This document shows positions 8,531 to 17,157 of a stretch of DNA of 64,000 nt, one piece after another. The notes under the pieces are model-generated. The model was not told the origin of the DNA, did no database searches, and worked only from the letters and a program-made list of their open reading frames with translations. The stretch is from Pseudomonadota bacterium (lineage in GTDB: Bacteria > Pseudomonadota > Alphaproteobacteria > Rhizobiales > Xanthobacteraceae). The stretch is taken from contig JAEWFG010000006.1 of NCBI GenBank assembly GCA_023388935.1, positions 11,202 to 75,201 on the forward strand, in the 5' to 3' direction. The position numbers and the translations under genes were made by a program. The stretch's first letter is position 1. Each line of letters begins with the position of its first letter.

Positions 8531-11500
8531 TCAGGCCACCGCCACCGCGGGGACGGCGTCGCCCGCGCCGAACAGCTTTCGCACCTCGGCGGCCGGCTTC
8601 GGCGCGCTGAACAGGTAGCCCTGCATTTCCGTGCAGCCGAGCGTGCGCAGCATCTCGCGCTGGGCCGTGGTCTCGACGCCCTCGGCGACTGTGGTCATGT
8701 TGCTGGCGGCGGCGATGTTCACGACCGCCTGCACGATGACGGGCGCGCCGCTCGCCTCGGCGATGTCGGCGACGAAGCAGCGGTCGATCTTGATCTTGTC
8801 GAACGGGAAGCGCTTCAGATAGCTCAGCGAGGAGTAGCCGGTGCCGAAATCGTCGAGCGCGATGCGCACGCCGATCGCGCGGAGCAGGTGCAGGATCGAG
8901 AGCGCGGCCTCGTCGTCGCGGATCAGTACGGCCTCGGTGATCTCGATCTCGAGCCGGCGCGGATCGAGCCCGGAGGTGGCGAGGGCGCCGGCGATCCTGA
9001 GCGCGAGCGTGTCGCTCTTGAGCTGCACAGGCGACACGTTGACCGCGACTCGCACATGCGCCGGCCAGGTCGCGGCCTCGTTGCAGGCCATGCGCAGCAC
9101 CCAGTCGCCGAGCTCGTTGATGAGGCCGGTATCCTCGGCGATCGGAATGAACTCGGCCGGCGACACCATGCCGCGCTCGGGATGCCGCCAACGCAGCAGC
9201 GCCTCGCAGCCGGAGACCTCGTTGGTGTGCAGATCGACCAGGGGCTGATAGTGAATCTCGAAGCCGCCATTCACGAGCGCCTGGCGCAGATCCTGCTCCA
9301 TGGTCAGGCGCGCCCTGGCGCTCGCGTCCATCGCCGGCTCGAAGAAGCGATGGGTGCGGCGTCCTTCGGCCTTGGCGCCGTACATCGCAAGGTCGGCATT
9401 CTTGACGAGCTGGTCGAGATCGGCGCCGTCCTGCGGCGCCAGTGCGATCCCGATGCTGGCGTCAGTGGAGAGCCGATGGCCGAGGCAATGATAGGGCTGC
9501 CGGATCGCCTCGTAGATCCGCGTCACGAATGACAGCACGTCGGCGGCGGAGCCGATCCTGCTCTGGATCACCGCGAATTCGTCGCCGCCGAGCCGCGCGA
9601 TCAGGTCGCCCGCCTTGAGGCAGCTCCGGAGGCGGCCGGCGATCGCCTTCAGGAGTTCGTCGCCGACGTGATGGCCGAGCGAATCGTTGATGCCCTTGAA
9701 CTCGTCGACGTCGATATAAAGCAGCGCGAACTGTTCGCCGCCGGCGACCTTCGCCAGCTCGCGTTCGATCTGCTCGCGGAACAGCGTCCGGTTCGGCAGG
9801 TCGGTCAGCGCGTCGTAATGCGCCATGTGTTCGATCTTCTCGTCGGCACGCCGCCGCTCGGTGACGTCATCGACGACATGGATGAGATAGCGCGGCTCGC
9901 CGGCGCTGTCGCGAATGCCGATCCGGGTCGAGGTGACGTAGCGCAGTCCCGTCGCCGGGGTCTGCCAGGGGTGCTCGTCCCTGAAGAGACCTTTGGGCGT
10001 TTGCAGCGCCTTGCTGTCGTCCTCGGTCACCAGCGTGGCCGACGGCAACGGCAAGATGTCGAACGCCGTCTTGCCGACGACGTGCTGGCGCGACTGGCCG
10101 AACTGCTGTTCGGCAACGCCGTTGATCAGCAGATATTGCCGGGTGCGCGCGTCCTTCACCGTGATCTGCGAGGGGATATGGTCGATGATCTCGCGCAGGA
10201 AGGTCTGGGTGCGGTCGCGCTCCTGCTCGAGATTGCGGCGTTCGGTGATGTCCTCGACAGTGGTGATCCAGCCGCCCTGTGCGAGCGGACTGTAGTGCGC
10301 CTGGAACACGCGACCGTCGTCGGACTCGAGGGTGGCCTGGCCCGATTTTCCTTGCGCGACATCGCTCACGACGCGCGCGCACGTCTCGTCGATGTCGCCG
10401 TTGAACGAGCCGTTGTCCTTGCGGTGCTGGAGCACTTCGCGGAATGGGCGGCCGGGCTTCATCACTTCCGCCGGCACATTGTACATGTCGAGGTAGCGCC
10501 GGTTGCAGATGACGAGACGACCGGCGGCGTCGTACAGCACCAGCCCCTGGGTCATGTTGTTCAGAGCAGTGTCCAGCCGCAGCCGCTCCGCTTCCAGCCG
10601 ATCCTGGGCGTCGCGGTTCTGCCGGTTGATCTGGCGGACGATCAAGAACAGGATCAGTGCGATCACTCCGGCGGAGAGTGTCGCCGTGGTCACCATGAAG
10701 CCGGTCTGCTGCCGCCAGTCGGCGAGTGCTTCGGACATGGTGTTGGTCGCAACGATGACCAGCGGGAAATGCGTCAGCGACGTGGCCGTGCCCAACCGCT
10801 CCTTGCCATCGACAGGGCTCGTGATGCGAAGCGTGCGCTGGCCGCCACCGGCCAGCACGTTCTGCATCAGAGGAGCATTCTTGTAGCTCTTCCCGATCAG
10901 TTCCTGGACATATGGATGGCGCATCAGCATCTTGCCTTCGCGATCGAGCAGCGAAATCGCCGCACCGTCGGTGAGCGCTACGGATGCGAAATAGCGCTGA
11001 TAGCTGTCGGGATCGATGCGCCGGGCCATCGCGCCGACGAAGGTGCCGTCCGGCAGGCTCAACCGCCGCGCCACGATCGTGGTCCGTTTGCCGATGATGA
11101 AGCTGCCCACGGATTCCAGCAGCACCGGCTCCGACCGCGGATTCGACTTGAAGGTCTGGAAATAGACTCGCGACGAGACGTTGATCTTGGGCAGCGGCAG
11201 GGCGCTGGACCAGCTGATCAGTTCGCCGTCCGCATCGTAGATCGCGATGTCGCCGAGATGGGAGGCGGTGCTGATCTCGTGGCGCAGCATCTCGTTAGCG
11301 GCCGATCCGGACATCCGCTCGCGGAACATCGCGGGCGAGGTGATCTCCCGCAGATTCATCTGTGCGATCAGATCTGCGGCGACGAGGTCGGAATCCTCGA
11401 ACTGCTGTTCGAAATGCCGCGCGATCAGCTGCACGGTGTTTTCGAGCTCGCGCTCACGGTTGGCCAACGTACGCTCGCGGAATTCGCCGATGGCCATGGC

Positions 11501-11635
11501 CGTCACGGCGAAGATGCCGGCGACGAGCAACACGCCGCACAGGGTCAGCCACAGCACCGGGCCGCGCCGAGCCGCTGTCTCCCAGCCGCTCTTCGCGGTG
11601 CCCGCCAACGCTGAAAAGACCTCGCGCATTCCCAC
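8531..11635 (-). CDS. membrane Cache-PAS-PAS-GGDEF-EAL cyclic-di-GMP protein
   Basis: A 1034-residue signalling protein. A first membrane helix (about 27-50), a periplasmic double-Cache sensor region (about 60-300), a second helix (about 313-333), two PAS domains (about 350-450 and 485-590), a GGDEF domain with an intact GGDEF motif near 682 and an EAL domain with EALLRW near 808 and DDFGTGYSS further on. Both catalytic signatures look complete, so it may make and break cyclic-di-GMP in response to an extracellular ligand. It is transcribed toward the tRNA, with the GGDEF remnant directly behind it. The ligand and net activity are unknown. Confidence 0.9.
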   Translation of the reverse strand: MGMREVFSALAGTAKSGWETAARRGPVLWLTLCGVLLVAGIFAVTAMAIGEFRERTLANRERELENTVQLIARHFEQQFEDSDLVAADLIAQMNLREITSPAMFRERMSGSAANEMLRHEISTASHLGDIAIYDADGELISWSSALPLPKINVSSRVYFQTFKSNPRSEPVLLESVGSFIIGKRTTIVARRLSLPDGTFVGAMARRIDPDSYQRYFASVALTDGAAISLLDREGKMLMRHPYVQELIGKSYKNAPLMQNVLAGGGQRTLRITSPVDGKERLGTATSLTHFPLVIVATNTMSEALADWRQQTGFMVTTATLSAGVIALILFLIVRQINRQNRDAQDRLEAERLRLDTALNNMTQGLVLYDAAGRLVICNRRYLDMYNVPAEVMKPGRPFREVLQHRKDNGSFNGDIDETCARVVSDVAQGKSGQATLESDDGRVFQAHYSPLAQGGWITTVEDITERRNLEQERDRTQTFLREIIDHIPSQITVKDARTRQYLLINGVAEQQFGQSRQHVVGKTAFDILPLPSATLVTEDDSKALQTPKGLFRDEHPWQTPATGLRYVTSTRIGIRDSAGEPRYLIHVVDDVTERRRADEKIEHMAHYDALTDLPNRTLFREQIERELAKVAGGEQFALLYIDVDEFKGINDSLGHHVGDELLKAIAGRLRSCLKAGDLIARLGGDEFAVIQSRIGSAADVLSFVTRIYEAIRQPYHCLGHRLSTDASIGIALAPQDGADLDQLVKNADLAMYGAKAEGRRTHRFFEPAMDASARARLTMEQDLRQALVNGGFEIHYQPLVDLHTNEVSGCEALLRWRHPERGMVSPAEFIPIAEDTGLINELGDWVLRMACNEAATWPAHVRVAVNVSPVQLKSDTLALRIAGALATSGLDPRRLEIEITEAVLIRDDEAALSILHLLRAIGVRIALDDFGTGYSSLSYLKRFPFDKIKIDRCFVADIAEASGAPVIVQAVVNIAAASNMTTVAEGVETTAQREMLRTLGCTEMQGYLFSAPKPAAEVRKLFGAGDAVPAVAVA

Positions 11636-11814
11636 TCCCTGAGGAACAGAAATACTAGGGACAGATGGCCCAAAGCTTAGGAAAGCCGGTTACTCACGGC
11701 TTAATCCGGTTGCGGACTAATACGGATATCTCGCAATACGGGAATCGCCACGTCTCGCGCGGGGCGGGCGCGCGACGCTCTCATTGAGCGCTGCGCTCCA
11801 ACGTTAATTGCGGC

Positions 11815-12900
11815 TTAATGCGAGCGGCCCGCGCTCTTCTCGCCACCGCCATTGCGCAGCCGTCCGACCACGCCGGTCGGGAAGAAGTAGACGCTGGCAA
11901 TGAACAGCAGCCCGAGCCACAGCAGCCAGCGATCGGGATGCAACAGCCCCGGCAGCAGCGGCAGGCCGGCTTCCGATGCCGCCTTGGAGGCGACGCCCAT
12001 CAGCGATTGCAGATAGTTCTGGGCGAGGATGAAGATGGCCGCGCCGATGATCGCGCCGTAGATCGTGCCCATGCCGCCGATCACGACCATCAGGAGAATG
12101 TCCAGCATGATCGAGAAGCTGAGCGAGGTGTCGGGTCCGGCATAACGCAGCCACAGCGCATTCAGGATACCGGCGCTGGCGGCCACCAGTGCGGCAAGGC
12201 AGTTGGCGTAGGTCAAATGGAAGACGGTGCGGAAGCCGAGTGCTTCGGCGCGAAAACGGTTCTCGCGGATCGCCTGGAGCACGCGTCCGAACGGCGAGTT
12301 CACCACGCGCAGCAGAGCGAGGATCATCAGGGCCGAGATGGCGAACACCAGATAGAAGGTCAGGATCCGGCCGTTGATCTCGAAGCCGAACAGGTTTTTG
12401 GAGATCAGCACCGTGCCGGGCCGGAGCAGCTCCGGAAGCTGAAAGCTGCGCCCGTCCTCGCCGCCGGTCAGCCAGGAGAGCTGCGAGGCCAGCACCTGGA
12501 AGGCGGAGGCGACCGCGAGCGTGATCATGGCAAAGAAGATCGCCGCCACCCGCAGCGAAAACAGGCCGATCGCGAGCGCGAGCAGCGCCGCAAGCGGCAG
12601 GCCGACGACGATGCCGGTTGCGACCGCGGTCCAATTCGGACCCATCCCGTACAGCGCGATCGCGATCGCGTAGCTTCCGATGCCGTAGAACATGGTGTGG
12701 GCGAACGACACCGAGCCGGTATAGCCGAGCAGCAGGTCGTAGGAGGCGACCAGCGCGGCGAAGACGCAGATCTTGGCCGCGACGTTCAGCGCCTTGGCGC
12801 CCGGGAACAGGAACGGCGTCGCCGCCAGCGCCAGGATGATGACGACGAGAACGAGGGTGAGGACGCGGCTCTTCGGCGGATCGCCTGACAGGATCATCAT
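11815..12900 (-). CDS. livM: branched-chain amino acid-type ABC permease, LivM family
   Basis: A 361-residue inner-membrane protein with about ten helices and the LivM-type core motif LLGYTGSVSFAHTMFYGIG near the N-terminus. It starts at ATG 12900, overlapping the livH stop as ATGA, so translation is coupled. It is the last gene of the livG-livF-livH-livM unit. LivM pairs with LivH to form the pore of a transporter for branched-chain amino acids or related amides. The true substrate cannot be fixed, as this family also moves urea, aromatic acids and other compounds. Confidence 0.88.
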   Translation of the reverse strand: MMILSGDPPKSRVLTLVLVVIILALAATPFLFPGAKALNVAAKICVFAALVASYDLLLGYTGSVSFAHTMFYGIGSYAIAIALYGMGPNWTAVATGIVVGLPLAALLALAIGLFSLRVAAIFFAMITLAVASAFQVLASQLSWLTGGEDGRSFQLPELLRPGTVLISKNLFGFEINGRILTFYLVFAISALMILALLRVVNSPFGRVLQAIRENRFRAEALGFRTVFHLTYANCLAALVAASAGILNALWLRYAGPDTSLSFSIMLDILLMVVIGGMGTIYGAIIGAAIFILAQNYLQSLMGVASKAASEAGLPLLPGLLHPDRWLLWLGLLFIASVYFFPTGVVGRLRNGGGEKSAGRSH

Positions 12901-13907
12901 CGGCTGGTCACCGCATAGAGGCCGCGCGGCCGCCACATCAGAATGGCGACCATCAGCAGGATGTTGGAGACGAGAGCGAGTTTCGGCACCAGGAAGCCGC
13001 CGTAATTGGCGACCATCGCCACCAGGATCGCGCCGATGAAGCAGCCGCCGATCGACCCCAAGCCGCCGATGATGACCACGATGAAGATCAGCACGGTGAG
13101 GTCGTCGCTCATGGAGGCGTGGACCTGCTCGCGATAGAGCGCCCACATCACGCCGCCGAGGCCGGCCAGCGCCGATCCCGTCATGAACACGCCGAGGAAC
13201 AGGCGGCGGATGCGGTAGCCGAGCGCCTCGACCATCTCGCGGTTCTCGACGCCGGCGCGGATCAGCAGCCCGAGCTTGGTGCGGTTGAGCACGAGCTGGA
13301 TCGCGATGAAGACGGCGAGGCCGATCAGCATCGCCAGCACCCGGTATTTCGCGATCGCGACGTCGCCGATGATGAAGGAGCCGCGCAGCGACGCCGGTAG
13401 CGGCATCGGGATGATCTGCGGCCCCCACAGCGCATAGAGCGTCTGCTCGGCGACGATCAGGCCGCCGGTCGTCATCAGGATCTGCTTCAGGTGCTGGCCG
13501 TAGACGGGCAGGATCAGCACGCGCTCGACGATCAGGCCCAGCGCGCCCGACACCGCCATCGACAGCAGCGCAGCCGGCGCCAGCACCGCGAGGTTCACCC
13601 ACAGCGAATCGGCCTGCAAGGAGACCGCGAACGGCGCCAGCACCAGCGTTGCGACATAGGCGCCGACCGCGATGAAGGCGCCATGGCCGAAATTGAGCAC
13701 GTCCATCAGGCCGAACACCAGCGTCAGCCCGGAGGCCATGATGAAGATCATCATGCCCATGGCGAGGCTCGCCGCGGTCAATGTCAGCCAGGTGCTGGGG
13801 GAGCTGATCAGGGGAATCACCACGAGGGCGAGCGCGATCGGCAGCAGGATTGGCGCGATGTCGCGCTTCGGCTTCGGTAGCGGATCGGTTGCGGCAAGCT
13901 CAGTCAC
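12897..13907 (-). CDS. livH: branched-chain amino acid-type ABC permease, LivH family
   Basis: A 336-residue membrane protein with the LivH signature GLMDVLNFGHGAFIAVGAY in its first half and a conserved cytoplasmic loop containing VENREMVEALGYR. The start is GTG at 13907, giving a GTGA overlap with the livF stop; its own stop overlaps the livM start. The frame is open far upstream into livF territory, but that part is a shadow of livF. It forms the transmembrane channel together with LivM. Confidence 0.88.
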   Translation of the reverse strand: MTELAATDPLPKPKRDIAPILLPIALALVVIPLISSPSTWLTLTAASLAMGMMIFIMASGLTLVFGLMDVLNFGHGAFIAVGAYVATLVLAPFAVSLQADSLWVNLAVLAPAALLSMAVSGALGLIVERVLILPVYGQHLKQILMTTGGLIVAEQTLYALWGPQIIPMPLPASLRGSFIIGDVAIAKYRVLAMLIGLAVFIAIQLVLNRTKLGLLIRAGVENREMVEALGYRIRRLFLGVFMTGSALAGLGGVMWALYREQVHASMSDDLTVLIFIVVIIGGLGSIGGCFIGAILVAMVANYGGFLVPKLALVSNILLMVAILMWRPRGLYAVTSR

Positions 13908-14626
13908 TGATGCGTCTCCAGGCTCAGGCCCAGCAGCCGCTCCTGCAGCGGCACGTCGGCGGCTAGCGCCGCCATCTCGCCGCGATGGACGATGGTGCCG
14001 TTGTCCATGACCAGCACGCTGTCGCCGAGCTCGCGGGCGGCAAAGAAATTCTGTTCGACCAGGAGGATCGTCGCACCCTTGCGCTTGATCTCCTTCAGGC
14101 ACTCGATCAGCGCCATCACGATCGCAGGCGCCAGCCCCTTGGTCGGTTCGTCGATCAGCAGCAGCTTGCGCGGCTCGATGATGGCGCGAGCGATCGACAG
14201 CATCTGCTTCTGCCCGCCGGAGAGACTGCCGGCGCGCGAGAGCCAGAACCGGCGCAGCGCCGGGAAGAAGCCGAAGATCCAGTCGAGCTGGGTGTCGTCG
14301 AGCGGCCCGTCGCGCGCTGCCAGCACGAGATTCTCCTTCACCGTGAGGTCGGAGAACACCGCCATGCTTTCCGGCACGTAGCCGACGCCGAGCCGCGCGA
14401 TGTCGGGCGTGGCGCGGCTCTCGATACGCTCGCCGGCGAGGCTGATCTCGCCGCTCGATGCCTGCCACAGGCCCATGATGGTGCGCAGCGTCGTGGTCTT
14501 GCCGGCGCCGTTGCGGCCGAGCAGCATCGTGGTCTGTCCCTGCGGGACCGCGAGGTCGATGCCCTGGAGGATGTGGTAGCGGCCGATATGGGTGTGCACG
14601 CCGGAAAGTTTGAGCAGGTCGGTCAT
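13904..14626 (-). CDS. livF: ABC transporter ATPase, LivF family
   Basis: A 240-residue nucleotide-binding subunit. Walker A is GRNGAGKTT (about 38-46), the signature is LSGGQKQ, Walker B is LLLIDEPTKGLAP, and the switch region is LLVEQNF, all intact. The ATG at 14626 overlaps the livG stop (ATGA), and its stop overlaps the GTG of livH. It powers uptake on the cytoplasmic face together with LivG. Confidence 0.9.
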   Translation of the reverse strand: MTDLLKLSGVHTHIGRYHILQGIDLAVPQGQTTMLLGRNGAGKTTTLRTIMGLWQASSGEISLAGERIESRATPDIARLGVGYVPESMAVFSDLTVKENLVLAARDGPLDDTQLDWIFGFFPALRRFWLSRAGSLSGGQKQMLSIARAIIEPRKLLLIDEPTKGLAPAIVMALIECLKEIKRKGATILLVEQNFFAARELGDSVLVMDNGTIVHRGEMAALAADVPLQERLLGLSLETHQ

Positions 14627-15387
14627 GCTGCACTCTTTGGAGCAATGCCGAGATAGGCTTCCTGCACGATCGGCGAGGCGATCACCTCCGCCGGCGGACC
14701 GTCGGCGACGAGCTGGCCGTTATGCAGCACGATGATGCGGTCGGCGAGCGAGCGCACGACGTCCATCTTGTGCTCGACGAGGAGAATGATCTTGCTCTTG
14801 TCCTGCTTGAGCTGCGCGATCAGGTTGAGGACGACCGGCACCTCGTCGATGCTCATGCCGGCGGTCGGCTCGTCGAACATGAATACTTTTGGCTCGAGCG
14901 CGATCATCAGCGCCACCTCGAGCTTGCGCTGGTCGCCATGCGACAGCGCGGTCGCGGCGACGCCGCGGCGGCCACCGAGCGCGACCTGGTCGAGGATGGC
15001 GTCGGCGCGGGCGATCAGGTCGCGGCGAACCATCCAGGGCCGCAGCATGTCGTAGTGGGTGCCGTTCGCCGCCTGCACCGCGAGGCGGACGTTTTCTTCA
15101 ACCGTCAGGTTCGGGAACAGATTGGTAAGCTGGAACGCGCGCCCGAGGCCTGCGCGGGTGCGCATCGGCGCGGAGTGCAGGGTGATGTCGGTGCCGTCGA
15201 ACAGGATGCTGCCGCTCGATGCGCGGAGCTGGCCCGAGATCAGGTTGAAATAAGTGGTCTTGCCGGCGCCGTTAGGGCCGACGATGGCGGTGAGCTCGCC
15301 CGGGCGGAAGCTGCAGGTGACGTTGTTGACCGCGATATGGCCGCCGAAGCGGATGGTGAGTTCGCGGGTCTCTAGAGTCAGCGTCAT
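14623..15387 (-). CDS. livG: ABC transporter ATPase, LivG family
   Basis: A 254-residue ATPase. Walker A is GPNGAGKTT near residue 40, the signature is LSHGDQRKLE (the LivG-type variant), and Walker B is VFMFDEPTAGM. The start is ATG at 15387; the reading frame continues upstream only through a palindromic repeat and is not coding there. It is the first transporter gene after the binding-protein gene, from which a 199-bp spacer with a repeat separates it, and it overlaps livF. Confidence 0.9.
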   Translation of the reverse strand: MTLTLETRELTIRFGGHIAVNNVTCSFRPGELTAIVGPNGAGKTTYFNLISGQLRASSGSILFDGTDITLHSAPMRTRAGLGRAFQLTNLFPNLTVEENVRLAVQAANGTHYDMLRPWMVRRDLIARADAILDQVALGGRRGVAATALSHGDQRKLEVALMIALEPKVFMFDEPTAGMSIDEVPVVLNLIAQLKQDKSKIILLVEHKMDVVRSLADRIIVLHNGQLVADGPPAEVIASPIVQEAYLGIAPKSAA

Positions 15388-15436
15388 AGGCGGTCTGGCG
15401 AATGATAGGGTTGGGACGTATCCAGGATCACGCTGC

Positions 15437-15581
15437 ACTCCCTCCCCCGCTTGCGGGTCGCTTGCGGGGGAGGGCTGGGGAGAGGGTAGATCTACAATCG
15501 AGAACCCCCAAGCCGTGAAAGCCCTCACCCGGATCGCATCACACGATGCGATCCGACCTCTCCCGCAAGCGGGAGAGGTGA
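15437..15581. repeat. palindromic repeat, CTCCCGCTTGCGGGAG family
   Basis: Two inverted, hairpin-forming halves (near 15439-15478 and 15558-15581) built on CTCCCGCTTGCGGGAG with GGGGAGAGGG beside it. The same pattern recurs at 28779-28896, and a short piece lies at 20871-20895. It lies between the binding-protein gene and livG, where it could reduce expression of the transporter genes relative to the binding protein. Confidence 0.75.
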
Positions 15582-15586
15582 AGCAC

Positions 15587-16771
15587 TCAGCGCTTGTTGC
15601 GGACCGGAACGTTCATGTCCTCGATCTTCAGCTCGCGCACCGGCTCGAGGATGGCCCAGGCGACGTTCGGATCGACCTTGACCTTGAAGTGATACATGCT
15701 CTGCAGCGCCTGGTGGTCCTCCTTGCGGAACACCATCTTGCCCTTCGGCGTGTCGAACTCCAGGCCTTCCATTGCCGTGATCAGCTTCTCGGTGTCGGTC
15801 GACTTCGCCTTGGTGACGGCGGCGACGACGGACATCGCGGCGGCAAAGCCACCCGCGGTGAAGAAGTCCGGCGGCGCGTTGAAGCGCTTCTGGTGCTCGG
15901 CGACGAACCAGTCGTTCACCGGGTTCTTCGGGATGTCGTAGTAGTAATAGGTCGCGCCTTCCATGCCCGGCAGGCTCTTATAGGCGGCGAGCGCCGGCAG
16001 GATGTTGCCACCGGTGGACAGTTCGATGCCGTAGCGCTTCGGGTCCATGTCCTGGAGCTTGGCCAGCGGATTGCCGGCGCCGGCCCAGATCACCCAGATC
16101 ACCTTGCGGCCGGGCTTGTCCTTCAGCGCGTCAAACAGGCGCTGGCCCACTGCGGTGAAGTCCGTGGTGTTGGTCGGGGCATACTCTTCAGCGGCGAGCG
16201 TCGCGCCGGTCTTGGCGAGCGCCTCCTTGAAGGCGGCGACGCCGTCGCGGCCGAAGGCATAGTCCTGCGCCAGCGTCGCAACGGTGACGCCCTGCTTGCC
16301 GATCGCGACCGCGTTCGAGATCGCGTCCTGCGACGAATTGCGCGCCGTGCGGAAGATGTAGCGATTCCACTTCTCGCCGGTAATCTGGTCCGCAACCGCG
16401 GGCTCGACGATCAGGATCTTCTTGTTCTCCTCCGCGACGGGGAGAATGGCGAGCGCCGCGGCCGACGAGGTCGTACCGATCGCGATGTCCGCCTTGTCGT
16501 CCTGATAGGCTTCCGCGAGCGCGGCCTTGGCAAGGTCGGGCTTGCCCTGGTCGTCCTTGGTGATGACGACGATCTTGCGGCCGTCCAGCGTCATCGTGCC
16601 CTTGGTGGCGTATTCGAAGCCCATCTGCAGGCCGGTTTCGGTCTGCTTGGCATAGGCCTCGAGCGGACCGGTCTTGCCGTAGATCAGCGCGACCTTGAGG
16701 TCGTCGGCTTGCGCAGAGGGACTCGCTGCCAAACCGAGAATGGCTGCGGTGAGAATGAGCGATCGACGCAC
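15587..16771 (-). CDS. periplasmic amino acid-type binding protein of the liv unit
   Basis: A 394-residue type I periplasmic binding protein (Leu/Ile/Val-binding fold). Residues 1-22 form a Sec signal peptide ending in SAQA before DDLKVALIYGKTGPLEAYAK. The mature part has the two-lobe pattern, including GTTSSAAALAI, where ligand-binding Ser/Thr residues are expected. It precedes livGFHM on the same strand and follows the sigma-54 activator. An inverted repeat lies 40-58 bp upstream of its start. The ligand is unknown. Confidence 0.88.
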   Translation of the reverse strand: MRRSLILTAAILGLAASPSAQADDLKVALIYGKTGPLEAYAKQTETGLQMGFEYATKGTMTLDGRKIVVITKDDQGKPDLAKAALAEAYQDDKADIAIGTTSSAAALAILPVAEENKKILIVEPAVADQITGEKWNRYIFRTARNSSQDAISNAVAIGKQGVTVATLAQDYAFGRDGVAAFKEALAKTGATLAAEEYAPTNTTDFTAVGQRLFDALKDKPGRKVIWVIWAGAGNPLAKLQDMDPKRYGIELSTGGNILPALAAYKSLPGMEGATYYYYDIPKNPVNDWFVAEHQKRFNAPPDFFTAGGFAAAMSVVAAVTKAKSTDTEKLITAMEGLEFDTPKGKMVFRKEDHQALQSMYHFKVKVDPNVAWAILEPVRELKIEDMNVPVRNKR

Positions 16772-17157
16772 GATGGTTCCTCCCTAAATGAAATGCCTTG
16801 ACCACAGCGATTTGCACAACGGTGCAAACATTGCAATTCCACCTTCCGGCGGAGCTTGCACGAGGCGCATGTGACAGTCTCTTGACGTGCGCGTGCCGGA
16901 TCGTCGCAGTGCGAACAATTCGCGTTAACGATGTCCCGAGTTCATGCGCCGGGTTGGAATTGGCGAACCCGCGCGATGCCACGTCTTGCATCAGCCCATG
17001 CGTTTCCTCGGCCCGGCTCAGAGCAAGCCTCGCGCCAGATGCGGAGCTTCGAGTCGGAATGGCGGAAAATGCGGCAGATTATCCGCTGATGCCACAGGCA
17101 AGGGCCGAAATCGTGGTGTCAGGAGTCCGAGACTTCAGACAGGCGGCGTCTCGAAAT
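16772..17157. other. 386-bp control region between activator and transporter genes
   Basis: This space between the activator stop and the binding-protein start holds an inverted repeat at 16811-16828, further TTGCA-type words, and a direct repeat TTCAGACAGGCGGCG at 17134-17148 and 17157-17171 that spans the end of the activator gene. I looked for a GG-N10-GC sigma-54 promoter on the minus strand and found no convincing match. Confidence 0.5.
16811..16828. promoter_or_regulatory. perfect inverted repeat TTTGCAC-N4-GTGCAAA
   Basis: Two perfect 7-base arms with a 4-base spacer, centred about 48 bp upstream of the binding-protein start codon. The shape and place suit an operator or activator site for this transporter unit. 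The regulator that binds it is not known; the adjacent sigma-54 activator is the nearest candidate. Confidence 0.5.

Noticed and set aside
9668..11614. 648-codon open frame on the plus strand
   Set aside because: It lies entirely antisense to the GGDEF-EAL gene; its protein is rich in Arg, His and Asp and has no domain. Antisense open frames are expected with this codon bias.
13908..14645. apparent fusion of livF-region DNA with livH in one frame
   Set aside because: The upstream part is an out-of-frame reading of livF; livH has its own GTG start in a GTGA overlap.
15437..15581. spaced repeats that might be a CRISPR array
   Set aside because: Only two inverted halves with no regular repeat-spacer pattern; it matches an intergenic repeat family.
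16772..16900. GG-N10-GC sigma-54 promoter
   Set aside because: Nearest candidates on the minus strand have the wrong spacing (13-14 bases), so none is reported.
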